Part shown: one piece after another, positions 25,679-38,937 of the stretch
How positions within the stretch are numbered: the first letter of the stretch is position 1
Layout: every line of letters starts with the position of its first letter
Source: Sinotaia quadrata
Lineage: Eukaryota; Mollusca; Gastropoda; Architaenioglossa; Viviparidae
NCBI GenBank assembly: GCA_028829895.1
Contig: CM054179.1
Coordinates: 113,527,721-113,591,720 of the forward strand
Direction of reading: 5' to 3'
Length of the DNA: 64,000 nt
Program-made: the position numbers and the translations under genes
Notes under the pieces: generated by a model
Told to the model about the DNA's origin: nothing
Databases searched by the model: none
The model's input: only the letters and a program-made list of their open reading frames with translations

Positions 25679-27020
25679 GGGAAAAAAGTCACAGGGCAAA
25701 AAGTCAAGGGAAAAAAGTCAAAAGTTTTGCTAGGGGAAAAAAGTCACAGGAAAGAAAGTCACAGGAGAAAAGTCATAGAAAAGAAGTCACAGGAAAAATG
25801 TGTATGAATCTGACGTGTTATCAGTAAATAAGTACACATTTACACATCTAAGCAAGTATGAGTATCACATAAATAAATTTAATTTAAAAAATAATTTTGC
25901 GTTCTTTTCATATCACGAGAAAAATCAAATAATAAACTAAAATTAGTTTAAATGTCTAATACATGCAATATTTTTGGGAACTAAACTAAATATAAAATGT
26001 AACACCAATGCAATCACATGATTATAGCATTCAAGGCAATATAAACATTTTTAGATAGCTGTATTGTAGGTGAGTTTTATTAATATTGCATGCCACCGTT
26101 CAAATTTATAGTTTATTATAACTTACAGATATTCCGACCGTTTTGATCAATTAATACCATATTTAAACTTTATAATCGTCGACTACTACAAGAACAATTG
26201 AACACTATTAATATAACAGCTAACACAGTTCAAACTTTTAATCTCGATGGAACTAATTTCCAAAAGTGAGAAGAAGCCGACATATTGACATAAAGGTTTC
26301 TAAAAATAAACATTGACCAAGGATACATCGCTGCTGGTCTGCAACGGCTATTGTAATTGACCGCATTGATACCATTGATCTTTGTCTGAATAGTGTTATA
26401 AATTAGTACCACAATGCAATGCGCCTTGCTTCCTTTGAATCAAAATTATTTTAGCGTAGTTCTTTGGCATTCCTTTGAATTACACTTATAGTATTGGGCC
26501 ACACCTAGCTATAGTTTAAATAATATTTATTATGTGAGTTGTCGGAGAGATAAGAGGCAGATTCTTTTAAATTACAATCACACAGACAAAATGAAAACAA
26601 CTTTTACTCCGAGCGAGAATCGAACCACGATCCTAATGAGCTCTCGCTTACTTACTTCCATTTACTGTGATTCACTCAATAATAAACCTACATATGGACT
26701 TAAAATTAATTAAAACAGAACTAAATGTATGAATTACAATGCATTTATACGGTATATAAAATACACTTGCACCACGCACATATTGAGTGAGCAGTTAACC
26801 TCCGTGCCATTTCTTGCTTCACTTACAATTAATAAATATGATAACACACACACTCTGACACTTACGACTTACATATATTGTGACTTTCTTTCCTATGACT
26901 TTGTCTGTGACGTTTCCTCCGTGATTTTTTTCATGTGACTTTTTTCTCGTGACTATTTCCTATGACTTTTTTCCCCTGTGACTTTTTTCCCGTGACTTTT
27001 TCCTTGTGACTTCTTTCCCG
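25678..27020. mobile_element. Foldback-like non-autonomous element, copy 1
   Basis: The left end (25679-25798) is a tandem run of about seven copies of a 14-15 bp unit, GGGAAAAAAGTCACA. The right end (26880-27020) is about ten copies of its reverse complement, TGTGACTTTTTTCCC. The interior is AT-rich and shares blocks with copy 2 at 38.9-40.3 kb. No transposase frame is present. Inverted ends built from short tandem repeats are the hallmark of Drosophila Foldback and of Galileo-type elements; membership in either family is not shown. No target-site duplication is obvious. A tRNA-like B-box (minus strand, near 26615-26625) lies inside. Confidence 0.7.
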
Positions 27021-27027
27021 CTCACCG

Positions 27028-27735
27028 TGTTACTTACAGGACTTGTGACAACGTTTTCTCGCTTGCCTTCTCCACCTCATAATCATTGAAACAATTTCCC
27101 TTTTAGTGGTGAAAAGGGTGTGTCTGACTTGTTACAGGATTTGTGACATAATATTTTGTCGCTTGCCTCCTCCACCTCATAATCATTGAAACAATTTCAC
27201 TTTTAGTGGTGAAAAGGGTGTGTCTGACTTGTTACAGGATTTGTGACAATATTTTGTCGCTTGTCTTCTCCACCTCATAATCATTGAAACAATTTCCCTT
27301 TTAGTGGTGAAAAGGGTGTGTTTGACTTGTTACAGGACTTGTGACATAATATTTTGTCGCTTGCCTTCTCCACCTCATAATCATTGAAACAATTTCCCTT
27401 TTAGTGGTGAAAAGGGTGTGTTTGACTTGTTACAGGACTTGTGACATAATATTTTGTCGCTTGCCTTCTCCACCTCATAATCATTGAAACAATTTCCCTT
27501 TTAGTGGTGAAAAGGGTGTGTTTGACTTGTTACAGGACTTGTGACATAATATTTTGTCGCTTGCCTTCTCCACCTCATAATCATTGAAACAATTTCCCTT
27601 TTAGTGGTGAAAAGGGTGTGTTTGACTTGTTACAGGACTTGTGACATAATATTTTGTCGCTTGCCTTCTCCACCTCATAATCATTGAAACAATTTCCCTT
27701 TTAGTGGTGAAAAGGGTGTATCTCACTTGTTACAC
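27028..27735. repeat. 100 bp tandem satellite, seven units, abutting the foldback-like element
   Basis: The unit contains TTACAGGACTTGTGACATAA, TTCTCCACCTCATAATCATT and TTTTAGTGGTGAAAAGGGTG. Units three to seven are almost identical. The array starts within about ten bases of the right end of foldback copy 1. Confidence 0.93.
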
Positions 27736-27740
27736 GTTGT

Positions 27741-28180
27741 AAAGTGCTTCTGAGCCGGTTTCATAACAGTGTGATTAACGTGACCTTTGGTTGGTGTGCT
27801 ATGTTCAGTATTGATGGTAGTAGTGCAAATACAACTGCCATTACCGTCCTTTTCAACATAGGAATGGCACAACGAGAGACAATGATTTGGAACTGATGAG
27901 CAAATATTTAGTTGGGTAGTGACCAGTGTTCATGTAATAAGGTCTACTTGCTCAAGGGCACCGACTCAGACCTGCCCTCTGTGAAATATCTTAATTAATC
28001 TACCGCCAAACGACCACGTCTAGTGTTCACAGATTTTGTAAACGGGTGTAATATTTAATTTTTAATCATCTGTGGAACGCTGTTTATACAAGCATATCTG
28101 GAATCAGCTGTACCCAAGCATATTAAATAATAAATATTAACTAATAACCAAGTCAGAAAATGACTAGACTTATTCATGTA
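27741..28180. other. Gene-free spacer
   Basis: I see no gene or repeat family in this stretch. Confidence 0.5.
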
Positions 28181-28182
28181 GT

Positions 28183-28410
28183 CAGTTTTGGTTGTGTAAT
28201 ATATGTCCTCAGATTAGCCGTACTGGCTGTGTAGTATCTGTCTTATGATTAGCTGTACTGGTTGTGTAGTATATGTCTGTGTTTAGTTGTACTGGTTGTG
28301 TAGTATCTGTCTTGTGTTTAGTTGTACTGGTTGTGTAGTATATGTCTTGTGTTTAGTTGTACTGGTTGTGTAGTATATGTCTTGTGTTTAGCTGTACTGG
28401 TTGTGCCGTG
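28183..28410. repeat. 35 bp minisatellite, about seven units
   Basis: The unit TACTGGTTGTGTAGTATATG plus TCTTGTGTTTAGTTG becomes more regular towards the right. Confidence 0.85.
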
Positions 28411-28625
28411 TCTACTATTCAAGCATACACGCATTGCGAACGCAGTCATGTGTAACGTCTGCTTAGTCATGTACGCATAATGCGAGTTCCCTCCCCGTTG
28501 TCAGTCTTAATTATTCAAGCGTACATGCGTGAAGTCAGCTGTAAAGCTTTCATCTCAAGAATAATGTCGATAATCAACCACCGTGAGATGCAGACAGACT
28601 TTTCCGCTTGCATTTGTTTCTTCTT

Positions 28626-29200
28626 AGTCAGAGCACTCATCAGTTAGGCTGTTCCTGCAATGGAGTATCGTTGTTGCAGTGGGGAATATTTAGTCAAAGC
28701 ACACATCAGTTAGGCTGTTCCTGCAATGGAGTATCGTTGTTGCAATGGGGAATATTTAGTCAAAGCACACATCAGTTATGCTGTTCTTGCAATGGAGTAT
28801 CGTTGTTGCAGTGGGGAATATCATTTAGGCTGCGATTGCAGCGTGATATCAACTCAGATTTTGTTGCGATGGGATGTGAGTTGAGTTCGTGTAATGGGTT
28901 ATCAGTTTCCTTGTTGAAAATGAGTATCAATCAGGGAATATCAGTTAGGTTGTTGTTGTATGGTATATCAGGCTACTGTTGCTTTAGGATAACATTCAGA
29001 CACATGTAGCAATGATCCCACTGTAGGTTGTGGTTGCTATGGGATACCACTTAGTTTCTGTTCTAAAGATGCCATCTTTAGACTCTTGTTGCAATGTGTA
29101 TCAACTACACTGTTATTGCAATGAAAAATCAGCCAAAGACGTTGCTACAAGTGGACGGAGTTAGGCTCTTGATCCAATGGAATATAAGTTAAACTGTTCT
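28626..29200. repeat. 66 bp minisatellite grading into a degenerate field
   Basis: Three close units (AGTCAAAGCACACATCAGTT, GTTCCTGCAATGGAGTATCG) at 28626-28825 are followed by decayed units with TTGCAATGGGATATCAGTTA. The open frame across the array gives a 22-residue repeat and is not a gene. Confidence 0.75.
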
Positions 29201-29239
29201 TACGGAATATGTACGTCTTACTCAACCAAGTCTAAATTA

Positions 29240-29848
29240 AGCCCGTCTCATGCATGATGCCTTTATCTAAATAAAGCATTCATGTTCTCTAAAACAATAA
29301 AATAAGTCTTTATTAAATGTCCTTTTAAAAGCGCACGATTATCTTCATTTTCATTTTCTCTCTCCTATCTTTCTCTCTCGCTCTATCTCACCACAAGTAT
29401 GTGCACGCACGCACAAACAAAACTAATAATTGCGTACAATTTAAACACATAAAAAAATAAGAACTCTCCTAACTTTTGGACAATTTTCTGCCGAAAAGTA
29501 GAACAAGCTGTTCGTTGAGATCAAGGTTTGTTTCCAGTACGTTGTGCTGGTGACTGTAGTCAGGGACTCCATTCAATTACAGCACGCCAAGCCGAGCCCA
29601 CAGCCATACTTCCGAGTTTGAGTGATGGGTTGAGAAAGCATTTCGTGAAAGACTGGAACTACTTCATCTGTATGCCCTTTAACCTCCAAAATGATGCGTG
29701 ATGTTACTTAGTGCCAGTAAACAATTTGCTTTCCTATACCTCCCTCTCCTTCCGAACATTTATTCTTGTAGAAAAATTAAGCGAGTCAGAATTGTTGTTT
29801 GTAATAGTGACTTGACAAAAGTGTAATCTTACTTTGATATTTGTACGT
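29240..29848. other. Gene-free stretch
   Basis: I see no supported gene. Pyrimidine-rich sequence lies near 29350-29390. Confidence 0.5.
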
Positions 29849-30597
<749 letters not shown>

Positions 30598-30759
30598 CCT
30601 CTACACCCCTCCCTGCTTCTCTCTCAACTTTTAATACATATCTCTAAGTGCATGTGTGTATGTGTATGTATGTGTGTGTGCATATGTGTTTAAAGTACAG
30701 TTTAAATAGAATGCAATGCAAGGCGAATGGCCCAAGATGCAAGACAGAACCAAGTGAAA

Positions 30760-30985
30760 GATAATTATAGTGAAACAAATTATTTTAAAAGATAATTATA
30801 GTGAAACAAATTATTTTAAATGCTAAATAATGGTGAAGCAAATTATTTTAAATGCTAATTATGGTGAAACAAATTATTTTAAAAGATAATTATAGTGAAA
30901 TAAATTATTTTAAAAGATAATTATAGTGAAACAAATTATTTTAAAAGATAATTATAGTGAAACAAATTATTTTAAATAGTACCTA
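30760..30985. repeat. 31 bp minisatellite, about seven units
   Basis: The unit GATAATTATAGTGAAACAAA plus TTATTTTAAAA recurs with small variants. Confidence 0.9.
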
Positions 30986-31618
30986 AATGTACAGAGAAAA
31001 AAGCACATGAACGATTTCAATTTGGTGTTACAATTTTAAATGACAACTGTAGAAATTGCTCATAGTCGCACAAATTAAATTTAACAGTCACACATACCCA
31101 ACATAAAGAGATAGATACATAGGTCTAATGAATGACCTTTTCTGATCTCCATTTACGAATGCTGACCGCCCAGGATTGGTATTTCTTAATACTATGCGCT
31201 CATGTTATTAGTACACATATTATTATATTTATTTGACACAGAAAGATATTTTATTTGTTTGTTTTCTTTGAGATGCCCTCTAGCTGAGATCACCAATTAT
31301 TTTTCTGAGGGATTACTCACAAAACTGACATTGCAAAGATACTAGTTCACAAACATTCGTTTGTCTACTTTGCCCGCTGCTTTGCATGCAGCAAGTAATT
31401 TGATTGGACGAATTTGCGTGCTAGACCAAGTGAAATGAAATCTAGGTCAGCTGCAGACAAGAATAAATCCGTATGAAATGAGTAATTCCCATTCTTAAAA
31501 TCAAGACTGCTAAATTTAAACTTTGAAAGATTTGTATAAATGCATTTATTTTGGTACTGAAAGTCAATTTTAATGAAAGAAATCAGAGCTCTCGTTCATT
31601 TGCGAGACTGACTTCTCA
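30986..31618. other. Gene-free sequence upstream of the promoter-motif cluster
   Basis: No exon is supported. If the cluster at 31619 is a bidirectional promoter, a minus-strand transcript would run into this stretch, but I see no coding start. Confidence 0.4.
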
Positions 31619-31671
31619 CCATAGCAACATGACATGTGACGTCACGAGTGGGAACTACAATCCGCATGCGC
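31619..31671. promoter_or_regulatory. Compact promoter-motif cluster (RFX half site, CRE, ZNF143-like, NRF1-like)
   Basis: Within 53 bases I see CCATAGCAAC (an RFX-type half site, 31619-31628), the palindrome GTGACGTCAC (CRE, 31636-31645), ACTACAATCC (close to the ZNF143 core, 31654-31663) and CGCATGCGC (NRF1-like, 31663-31671). Such combinations are typical of TATA-less, often bidirectional, housekeeping promoters. The THAP-like ATG lies 51 bases downstream on the + strand. Confidence 0.5.
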
Positions 31672-31721
31672 TGTCAGGACATATTGTCTTGCATTAAACG
31701 TGTAGTTTGAAAAATTTAAAC

Positions 31722-31829
31722 ATGGTTAAATATTGCAGTGCTTATGGGCTGCCTAAACCCAAAATATTCATATTTTTTTTTTACATTTCCCATAGATCAC
31801 AAATTACGAAAAAGTGGATTAAAAGATGA
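31722..31829 (+). pseudogene. THAP-domain-like N-terminal remnant
   Basis: The 35-codon frame begins MVKYCSAYG, the usual start of a THAP zinc-binding domain (consensus MVxYCxAxGC). Later it reads ISHRSQITKKWIKR, resembling the FHxFP...LxKKWIxAxKR stretch of the same domain. The expected second zinc Cys is replaced by Leu (codon CTG), and the frame ends at TGA before the C-terminal Cys-x2-His pair. I cannot follow the domain in other frames. It is either a decayed THAP gene or transposase, or a first exon whose remainder I cannot see. The call rests on short motif similarity only. Confidence 0.35.
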
Positions 31830-32226
31830 AATCTCGCCCTGCCTGAATTATTTGAAAGCTTATCATTATCACAAATTATTTTGTCAGATTTAGCAGCCCA
31901 CGTAAATTTCCATTTCCTTCAATCAGTGGTCAATCTAATCTCGTCCATTCTCGAATTCGCACAAGCAGATAGAGCTCCCCAGAACTCAGGTTGCCCTGAA
32001 TAAAATGAAATCAAGCTAGTCGTTATGATTCTGTTATTGAATTAAATTTTATATGATACTTTATATGAATGAGTACACACGCACTTCCACAGACATACAT
32101 ATACACACACTTATTCAACACACAGACATACGCATACATACACAGTCATACATATATTTCATATAGATGATACTTCAGATACATCATCGAAATGTGTGTG
32201 TGCGTGCGACTCTGTATGCATGCGGC

Positions 32227-32228
<2 letters not shown>
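31830..32228. other. Sequence after the THAP-like remnant
   Basis: No continuation of the domain is recognisable. An ACATACAC-rich patch occupies 32075-32160. Confidence 0.45.
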
Positions 32229-32289
<61 letters not shown>

Positions 32290-32303
32290 TGTGTGTGTGT
32301 GCG
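32229..32303. repeat. (GT)n microsatellite
   Basis: About 31 GT units, followed by a broken GT/GC run and a short (GA)n at 32328-32342. Confidence 0.96.
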
Positions 32304-32365
32304 CGCGGCGCGAGTGTTTGTTTATGTGAGAGAGAGAGAGAGATAGATCGCCCCAAAATGTTACT

Positions 32366-33425
32366 AATATTTATAAACACTTTCTGTGTGTTATAATCAG
32401 TCGATAGTATTTACAAACACTTGTTTAGTGTTTGAATCTGTTGCTAATATTTACAAACAGTTATTGTGTGTTTGAATCTGTTGCTAATATTTACACACGA
32501 TTGTTGTGTGTTAAAGTCTGTTGCTAATATTTACACACAATTGTTCCGTGTTAGAGTCTGTTGCTAATATTTATAAACATTTATTGTGTGTTTAGAGTTT
32601 GTTGCTAATATTTACACACAATTGTTCCGTGTTAGAGTCTGTTGCTAATATTTATAAACATTTATTGTGTGTTTAGAGTTTGTTGCTAATATTTACACAC
32701 AATTGTTCCGTGTTAGAGTCTGTTGCTAATATTTATAAACATTTATTGTGTGTTTAGAGTTTGTTGCTAATATTTACACACAATTGTTCCGTGTTAGAGT
32801 CTGTTGCTAATATTTATGAACAGTTATTGTGTGTTAGAGTATGTTGCTAATATTTACACACAATTGTTGTGTGTTCGAGTCTGTTGCTAATATTTATGAA
32901 CAGTTATTGTGTGTTAGAGTATGTTGCTAATATTTACAAACTGGTATTGTGTGTTGGAATCTGTTGCTAATATTTACAAACTGGTATTGTGTGTTGGAAT
33001 CTGTTGCTAATATTTACAAACTGGTATTGTGTGTTGGAATCTGTTGCTAATATTTACAAACTGGTATTGTGTGTTGGAATCTGTTGCTAATATTTACAAA
33101 CTGGTATTGTGTGTTGGAATCTGTTGTTAATATTTACAAACTGGTATTGTGTGTTGGAATCTGTTGCTAATATTTACAAACTGGTATTGTGTGTTGGAAT
33201 CTGTTGCTAATATTTACAAACTGGTATTGTGTGTTGGAATCTGTTGCTAATATTTACAAACTGGTATTGTGTGTTGGAATCTGTTGCTAATATTTACAAA
33301 CTGGTATTGTGTGTTGGAATCTGTTGCTAATATTTAACTGGTATTGTGTGTTGGAATCTGTTGCTAATATTTACAAACTGGTATTGTGTGTTGGAATCTG
33401 TTGTTAATATTTTCACACAATTGTT
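32366..33425. repeat. 40 bp minisatellite with a higher-order dimer, about 26 units
   Basis: The core is CTGTTGCTAATATTTACAAA. From about 32940 the units (CTGGTATTGTGTGTTGGAAT plus core) are nearly identical at exactly 40 bases. At 32560-32820 two unit types alternate as an 81-base dimer repeated three times. The left end is diverged. Confidence 0.95.
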
Positions 33426-33796
33426 GTGCGACTACACTAATTCTTCTCGTGAGACACGTGTGCTCTGTACTCTCGTCACAAAGGTCACAGCATAAGGTCA
33501 ATATGTTTTTTCTAATGTCAAGGTCCTATTACATGGATCGAACTGCCTGCACCAATTACACAAAATTACACCGATCATGCATAACAAGGTCTTTTAAAAT
33601 GGCGTCTTCATACCAGTCACTTCTTACATGGTGTCTGTTTTCTTGTTGCCCATTTCAGGCCCCCCTCCTCTACGTGTTTTCTGCCTCTAAATATCCATAT
33701 TGTTTCTTACACGTTTATTTGTAGATATTCTGTTATTTTATCTGTGTTCTACTGTATATTATAATATGCAGACTTATTTATCTGTTTGTCAAAATT

Positions 33797-33892
<96 letters not shown>

Positions 33893-34200
33893 TAGTTGTG
33901 TGTACTATATGTTTATTTGTGGTCATTTGTATGTGTTCATTTAGTTCTGAAGAGGGCACACAGATTGTTTAATATTAAAAATAAAGCGCCATTATTAATC
34001 ATTATTATTATTAAGGGTCATACTCTACCCGCAAGTGAAATAATAATATTAAGAGACTGAAGAAGAAAGCGAAAAGGTGTGATTGTTTTTACTTTAGGGG
34101 ATTTAGATCTATGACGAAAGTGATATAGGGTGATTATATTTGTGTTTTCCTTTAAAGGGATTTAGATCGATGAAAAAAGTGATTGAGTGTGATTATTTTT
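33426..34200. other. Gene-free stretch with a long (TG)n
   Basis: (TA)n(TG)n occupies 33797-33890, with about 40 TG units. AATAAA lies at 33980. No exon is supported. Confidence 0.55.
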
Positions 34201-34401
34201 CAAAAGGAGAGGGAGAGAGAGAGAAAATATAGGCAGTGAAGAGAGAGGAGGAGAGAGAGATGAAATGATTGACACAGAAAGCGTGATAGGATGAAAAGGT
34301 GGATAGTAAGAGCGAAAGAATAAAGAGAAGAGAAAGTGTATTTGATATATAAAGTGATAGAATGATAAAGAATGAGTGAGCAAATGAATGAGAAATAGTC
34401 A

Positions 34402-34439
<38 letters not shown>

Positions 34440-34440
34440 C
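34200..34440. repeat. Purine-rich tract ending in (GA)n
   Basis: The + strand is strongly A/G-biased, with an uninterrupted (GA)n at 34404-34436. Confidence 0.85.
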
Positions 34441-36540
34441 GAGACACGCCTTTACCCCCATGTCAAAACCAGAAAAAAGATAGGCATACTTATTATACCC
34501 GATGTCAATACCAAGGAAAAAAATGATACAAAAAGAAAAAGAGTGTGTGAGCGGCGCGAGGCATGCTTTCACCCCAGGGCAATTACCAGGGGGGGGGGGA
34601 TGCGCTCTCTCCTGGAGCGAAATGACGAATTAAAAGTTAATCCCGTTATTTTCCGGCTTGTAAAGTTTGGTGAGGGGAAAGCTGTTCATACCTTTACTAA
34701 AACGATTCGCGTTTATATTCTTGCAAATTTGCCCTTTGATTTCAAGGTCAAATAATGTTGTATTCGCTCTTCACCCTTTGATCTGTTTGAACCTTAGTCT
34801 CCATCATTTTTAAAAATTATATATATATATTTCCAGCACCTCTGTGCAGCACCCATCCTACCTAACAATATAAATCCTGCCCCAAACAGCCGGCACTCAG
34901 TGACAACTGCTCTCACCCACCCCTGCCACTTTTCCGGACCCCATCCTACCGCGACTATCGACAATGATGAAAGAGTGAGAGAATGGAAAAAAGAAAAAAA
35001 CCCCGGAGAGGTTAAGTAGAGCAGAAAAAAAGTTTGACAGAAAATCAAAGGGACAGAATTTGCTGGGTGGGATATTTTTTTTAAATAATATTTTTTTTTA
35101 AAAGCAGTTTTAGCAATTACTTTTCCAGAACTCTTTCAAGAAGAAACAAACGACAACGGGTTAATTTAATGAATTGTTCTTCGTACATGAAATATATATA
35201 CAATTTATGACTTTACATTTCGAAACGAGGGAGTGAATTAAAGAAAACAAACTCGATAAAAAGATAATCACAATCCGAAAATATCAATAGGTCAAATATC
35301 AACATTGACACAGCAAAGAACACATCACAGATTCAGAATCTATGGCAAACGCCGAACAAACAAACAAGGAGCGTGATGAGCAGATAAAAGGGGCCTTAAC
35401 TCTTAACCGTGTCTGATGAAAATTGCGGACAGTGTAAGCGGCATGACAAAAGGATTTTCATTCGGCTTGGCTGGTCGCCTGATCTCGATAGGAGTGCTTA
35501 GCTTTACGTGACAAAGTTTGCTCCCAGACTCAAAGATGTTTGTATTCATGGAAAATCTTCTTTCAACTGAAGATTTTCCGGGTCTGGTTTTCAGTAAAAC
35601 ACCCAGCCTTTCAATCATTCACTAAGTACATTCGATACAACTGTACTTCAAAGAACTGAGCGCAACAGTTTGATGAGACTTTTACTTCGATCCGACTTGT
35701 TCATATTCAATACATAAAACGGTACTCGGCTTCCTCTTTTCACCCTCCACCCCCCTTTTCCCCCATTCTGCTAGCCATGACATTTCTTTTTAAATCGGAG
35801 ATTGGGTGTGTACCGTAGTAGCTTGAATTTAGGTTTAATTATTGCTGTTGGTACTAAGAAGCATTATTTTAAACTTGGATTTTCATTTTTTAAGTCGATG
35901 GAACTAAAAATCGAAAATTTGTTGCCTCAAGCATGAATATGGGGAAACAAGAGTAATGTGCCGCTGCTGATTTAATGAAACCGGACGTTCTCATGTGGCT
36001 GAAGTTGTAGTTCTATCCTACAATGCACGTTAGTTGTTTTATTAGGGAATGAATTTTGCTCGTTTCGTTTTGTTGTACCTTTTTTTCTCTCCTTTCAATG
36101 ATTATTCGCTCATTTCAGTTAACTTTTGACGCAGCTCTACTGGATACAAAAAAATTATTTAATCTAGTGGTGTTTTTTCCCCCTCAATGTACCGTTCTAT
36201 TTCATTTAGTCTGCTTTAGCAGGCATTAATTAAGTAGAGGTTTGTCACATGACTGATCACAAGCCGACTTGTAAAACTGGCTCTGTGTCGAAATACATCA
36301 GATTTCTGATATGATAGAGAATCGTTACCAAGGAAACCGTCTGCTTAAAGAACAGCAAACGCATTCCAGCGGGACTGTGATGGTGGGTACCGTTACACTT
36401 GTGACACGAACGCTTGTGTGCAGACTGGACAGATGAGACTAACACTAGACTGAAGACTAAAACACTTTAGTGCGTAGAGAGCAAACTGCTATGTGAAGGT
36501 TCCTGTGTGCAGATATTTAGTGTCCGAGAGCGTCGCAAAT
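34441..36540. other. Gene-free stretch
   Basis: Two diverged copies of a segment of about 105 bases begin GGCGCGAGACACGC (34436) and GGCGCGAGGCATGC (34552). A G10 run lies near 34590. Short open frames here have no splice support. Confidence 0.45.
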
Positions 36541-37600
36541 CTGTAACCGTGGCCAAAGAGATTACTAGTGATTGTGTGGCTGATGTAGTTGTTGGTGACG
36601 TGAACGTACGACGAAAAAACTGTTTTGATGTGACTCAGGGCTGGATTTAACTGGATTTGGATACGTTGTTTGTGACGTGGTTAAAATAGCCGTACGTTGT
36701 CATTCAAGTGACTTTTTTTTATTTACTGTGATTGAAGTGGTTACTTGTGATGTAAATGAAATAGCTGTATTTGACGTGAACGCATGAATGAAAACACTGC
36801 TTTCGACATGATTCAAGGCGCTGCATTTCACTTGATGGTTGAAACAGCTGCGTGTGGCGCATTTCAAGTGGTCTGTGGGGTGACTGAAATGAAATGACTG
36901 AAATTGCTTATGAGCTGTAAATGTTAGCACAAAATTGCTGCTTTTAATTTAGAGGGTTGCATTTTACTTGTTGAAAGGGGCTTTTGTGGCCTGGTTGAAA
37001 TTGCTGTTTGGTGTGCGGGCGCTAAAATGAAGTGAATACCTTTAACGTAAAATTGGTGAGAGGGTGACTGCATGTTACTTGATTATAGAGGCCGTGCATG
37101 TTTTGAAATAAGTGTTTCTAGCATGGTTGAAATAAGTGTTTGTAACATGAATGCAATAAGTGTTTGTGGACATGGTTGAAATAAGTGTTTGTAACATGAA
37201 TGCAATAAGTGTTTGTGGACATGGTTGAAATAAGTGTTTGTGGACATGGTTGAAATAAGTGTTTGTAACATGAATGCAATAAGTGTTTGTGGACATGTTT
37301 GAAATAAGTGTTTGTAACATGAATGCAATAAGTGTTTGTGGACATGGATGAAATAACTGGGGTTTTTTTTACATGGTTGAAATAACTGTTTGCGACATGG
37401 ACTAATGTCAGCTGTGACATGACTGAAATGAATGTTTGTCCTGTGAATGATGTGACCTCAATCTAGGAGTATGTGACGGGATCTTAATGAGGCACGGTGC
37501 GGTTGAGGTAGCGACTCGAGACCCTAATGAGGTAGCTACTTCTGACGTGAAAAATGCTGGTTGTGACGTGAAAAAATGCTACTCGTGACGTGATCAGTGG
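36540..37600. repeat. Degenerate repeat field with a recent ATAAGTGTTTGT array
   Basis: The flanks carry decayed units (GTTGAAATAGCTG, TGTGACGTG). The centre at 37107-37400 is a clear array of GACATGGTTGAAATAAGTGT and AACATGAATGCAATAAGTGT units of 25-27 bases, which alternate. Confidence 0.8.
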
Positions 37601-38937
37601 TTACATGCAATATATTCCAGCAACCCTTATCTCTTATTACAGCTGTCAGGTATCCATTTTTTTAAAAATCAGAATATCCGACCTCTTGACAGATGCGGTT
37701 TCAGAGAAGGTAGTGATTTGATTGGCTAGATTTTCGACACTCATTTACGAGTGGCATTCAGTGGACCTTTAATGACGCGGTGCATATTCAGTTTCGCTCA
37801 ACATTTTGTTAAGTCACGTGTGCCACAGCGAACCAAATGAACTCAGACTCTGACTTCGTTTTAATACTCCGTGCGTTCAAACCTAGTTCAAACATGGTGT
37901 GGTATATTCAAGATCTGGGGACGCCAACGACAGTACAATTTCATTTGCTTGTTGCTTCCTAAGTGTTTAAGAATAATGCAGTTTTGATAAACCTTCGTCT
38001 CAGTTGAGCTCGACAGTGCTGAAACCTTTTCACCCCACCTCCACCTCCATCACCAGGGAGTTAGGTCCCTTTGGAGCAAATCAGGACGAACGACATCTGA
38101 AGATGAAATGTCCCATGAAAGCATCAAAGATGAAATAATATTAGTATAACCAGCACCACCACCATCTTTGATTGCTTTGTGTGAGTACTAAATACTGGCT
38201 GTTTTAGTCAACTTTTATTAGAGAAATTTCTTGTTAGCTTGTGCTAAATAATTTCTTTGACATCAATTCACAGTGCTAGGTTGAAATGTGAGAGTAATAA
38301 ACCTTCTATGCCACTACTGCTGACTGCAAACAAGAATAGTGTAGCAGAGGACTAAATCACACAGAAGATCAAACCAAAAATGTGTGTCTCTCTTTCTCCC
38401 TGTCTGTCTATCCGCCTCACTCTCTCTCTCTTTCTCTACCAAATTTTGTAACTGTTGCAGTTTTCTAAAGTAATTGCAAGCTGTGGTTGTAAGGTGGCAA
38501 ATATAAAGGCACTGGATTCACCCCGCCCCACCCCCAAGACTCTTGTTACCGTCCTGTGACAGCGCTCCGTTGGGCAAATTTTCACTCTGGCATTCTTATC
38601 ACTTGCATACCGTCTTGAAATAAATGGACGTTAGCATACTTATCTCCTTTAAAAACGGCCGTAGCACCACTTTTCACCAGACAGAAGCATCTGCCAGACT
38701 CTTATTCTCGTAGACCGTCTTCAGCAGCATGAAGAATCAATGCAGCTTTCAGATTTGTATCTGGTGTGTTTCGTTAGTTCCTTTGTGGTTTCATGGGTTC
38801 CAACGCGACACGCCCTTGAATGATTAAATACTTTCTTTCTTATAGTGTCAAAAGATGCGCCGTGAGCGTTAATGCTTGAACGCTGACTCACCCACCCACA
38901 CTCTTCTGTGAGTGTGTGTGTGTATGTGTGTGTGCGT
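37601..38937. other. Gene-free stretch up to foldback copy 2
   Basis: GC-richer patches (37690-38060, 38500-38830) give no supported exon. A TC-rich patch lies near 38390-38440 and a GT-rich patch at 38908-38940. Confidence 0.45.

Noticed and set aside
25448..25807. 119-codon frame rich in Lys near its end
   Set aside because: Its second half is the left inverted array of foldback copy 1.
28608..29009. 133-codon frame with a 22-residue repeat
   Set aside because: It is produced by the 66 bp minisatellite; there is no splice or domain evidence.
32366..33425. CRISPR array
   Set aside because: Units are head-to-tail without unique spacers, in a eukaryotic context; the same holds for the other arrays.
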